Of a stretch of DNA of 64,000 bases, positions 63,341-64,000 are shown piece after piece. Location of the stretch: contig CM072805.1 in assembly GCA_037013495.1 (NCBI GenBank), positions 9,954,601 through 10,018,600 of the forward strand, written 5' to 3'. Source of the stretch: Hippophae tibetana (lineage: Eukaryota; Streptophyta; Magnoliopsida; Rosales; Elaeagnaceae). Under the pieces are notes generated by a model. That model was not told the origin of the DNA, searched no databases, and worked only from the letters and a program-made list of their open reading frames with translations. Made by a program: the position numbers and the translations under genes. How positions within the stretch are numbered: position 1 is the stretch's first letter; each line of letters opens with the position of its first letter.

Positions 63341-64000
63341 CCTTAACATAGTGATATGACAAAATTGAATACACCGTATTGTTAATATTAGTTCATTTGA
63401 ATGGTCCATATTTGACTCAAATTCAAATAAATATAGTATATGTAAATATACACCTCAATTTCTATTCTTATCAAATAAATAGTCTATCTATGGTTGGCAA
63501 AAATCGATAGCCATAATTTTAACATTAAACAATTGAGAGAAAGTAAATATAACGTTAAAATATTGAATTAAATATTACAAATGCAAATATTACCCTTATA
63601 ATTTCAACCATTGATTGATATGAAGTCAATTTATGGTTGAGAAAAGTCCATAATCATGAATTTAACATTACACAATTGAGAATTAGAAGATTCGACCTTA
63701 ACATAGTGATATGACAAAATTGAATACACCGTATTGTTAATATTAGTTCATTTGAAGGGTACATATTTGGCTCAAATTCAAATAAATATAGTATATGTAA
63801 ATATACACCTCAATTTCTATTCTTATCAAATAAATAGTCTATCTATGGTTGACAAAAATCGATAGCCATAATTTTAACATTAAACAATTGAGATAAAGTA
63901 AATCTAACGTTAAAATATTGAATTAAATATTACAAATGCAAATATGCCCCTTATAATTTCAACCATTGATTTATATGAAGTCAATTTATGGTTGAGAAAA

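Larger units (their letters stand above)
19000..64000 (+). repeat. Satellite DNA array, ~355.6-bp monomer, ~126 copies
   Basis: The array is head-to-tail and continues beyond the window. A fixed phase word (GGTTGAGAAAA) occurs at 19191, 19547 and 19903 and, at the far end, 63991. That is 44800 bp, or 126 periods of 355.56 bp; local spacings are 355-356. No transposon or gene interrupts it. GC is about 24% in a hand-counted monomer. Conserved blocks include CCATAATTTTAACATTAAA, TTGAATTAAATA, CAAATGCAAATAT, TTTAACATTACACAATTGGG, GAATACACCGTATTGTTAAT and GACTCAAATTCAAATAAAT. Two main monomer types are intermixed in higher-order patterns. Short frames of about 69 codons recur in many monomers and are not treated as genes. 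I did not recognise the family; a centromeric, pericentromeric or subtelomeric location are all possible. Confidence 0.97.

Noticed and set aside
19000-64000. CRISPR array or tandem LTR-retrotransposon array as explanations of the periodic region
   Set aside because: The whole 355-bp unit is conserved, with no unique spacers. There is no primer-binding site, polypurine tract or coding domain in any monomer. A plain satellite fits best.
19000-64000. Telomeric repeats or an rDNA spacer
   Set aside because: No TTTAGGG runs and no rRNA-like segments were seen anywhere in the window.
1-64000. tRNA genes or other structured RNA genes
   Set aside because: I found no cloverleaf with the usual A and B box words. 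The only tRNA-related match is the Copia primer-binding site at 7472.

Overview
This is nuclear DNA from a flowering plant, probably a eudicot. The evidence is a plant-only NETWORKED (NET1/KIP1-like) actin-binding gene with GT-AG introns, a Ty1/Copia and a Ty3/Gypsy LTR retrotransposon, and a very long AT-rich satellite array. I cannot name the genus from sequence alone. There is no bacterial or organellar signature.

Layout. Positions 1-1167 hold the 5' end of a decayed Gypsy element on the minus strand (gag remnant, primer-binding region, one LTR). Positions 1168-3720 are AT-rich intergenic DNA with small tandem repeats. A candidate promoter and a GA-rich 5'UTR exon lie at about 3751-3917. 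The NET1 gene runs on the plus strand from the ATG at 4752 to the stop at 18318, as three coding exons: 4752-4851, 12485-16725 and 17113-18318. The reading frame is continuous across both junctions and gives 1848 residues. Intron 1 is 7.6 kb and splits the NAB actin-binding domain. It contains a full-length but dead Copia element (7051-12241, same strand as the gene, about 7-8% LTR divergence by hand count), an older Gypsy-type LTR fragment, and three 78-bp tandem repeats that run up to the splice acceptor of exon 2.

From about 19000 to the window end at 64000, some 680 bp after the NET1 stop codon, the DNA is one uninterrupted head-to-tail satellite array: about 126 monomers averaging 355.6 bp, about 24% GC. 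The monomer contains an internal duplication (two related segments 143 bp apart, 47/58 identical in the copy I aligned) and a 37-nt dyad able to form a hairpin or cruciform. The edge monomer carries a perfect 26-bp palindrome at that place. Two main monomer types (A and B) are arranged in higher-order blocks. Recent multi-monomer duplications are visible, including a 2844-bp eight-monomer unit repeated in tandem in which I found only one base difference by eye. I did not recognise the satellite family. Its organisation resembles centromeric or other heterochromatic satellites, but nothing in the window proves a centromeric role.

How the parts relate: NET1 is the only host gene seen. The Copia insertion, the 78-bp repeats and the satellite are layers of repeat growth inside and beside it. 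The most unusual observations are the satellite monomer architecture and its higher-order structure, and the repeat-borne acceptor of exon 2.
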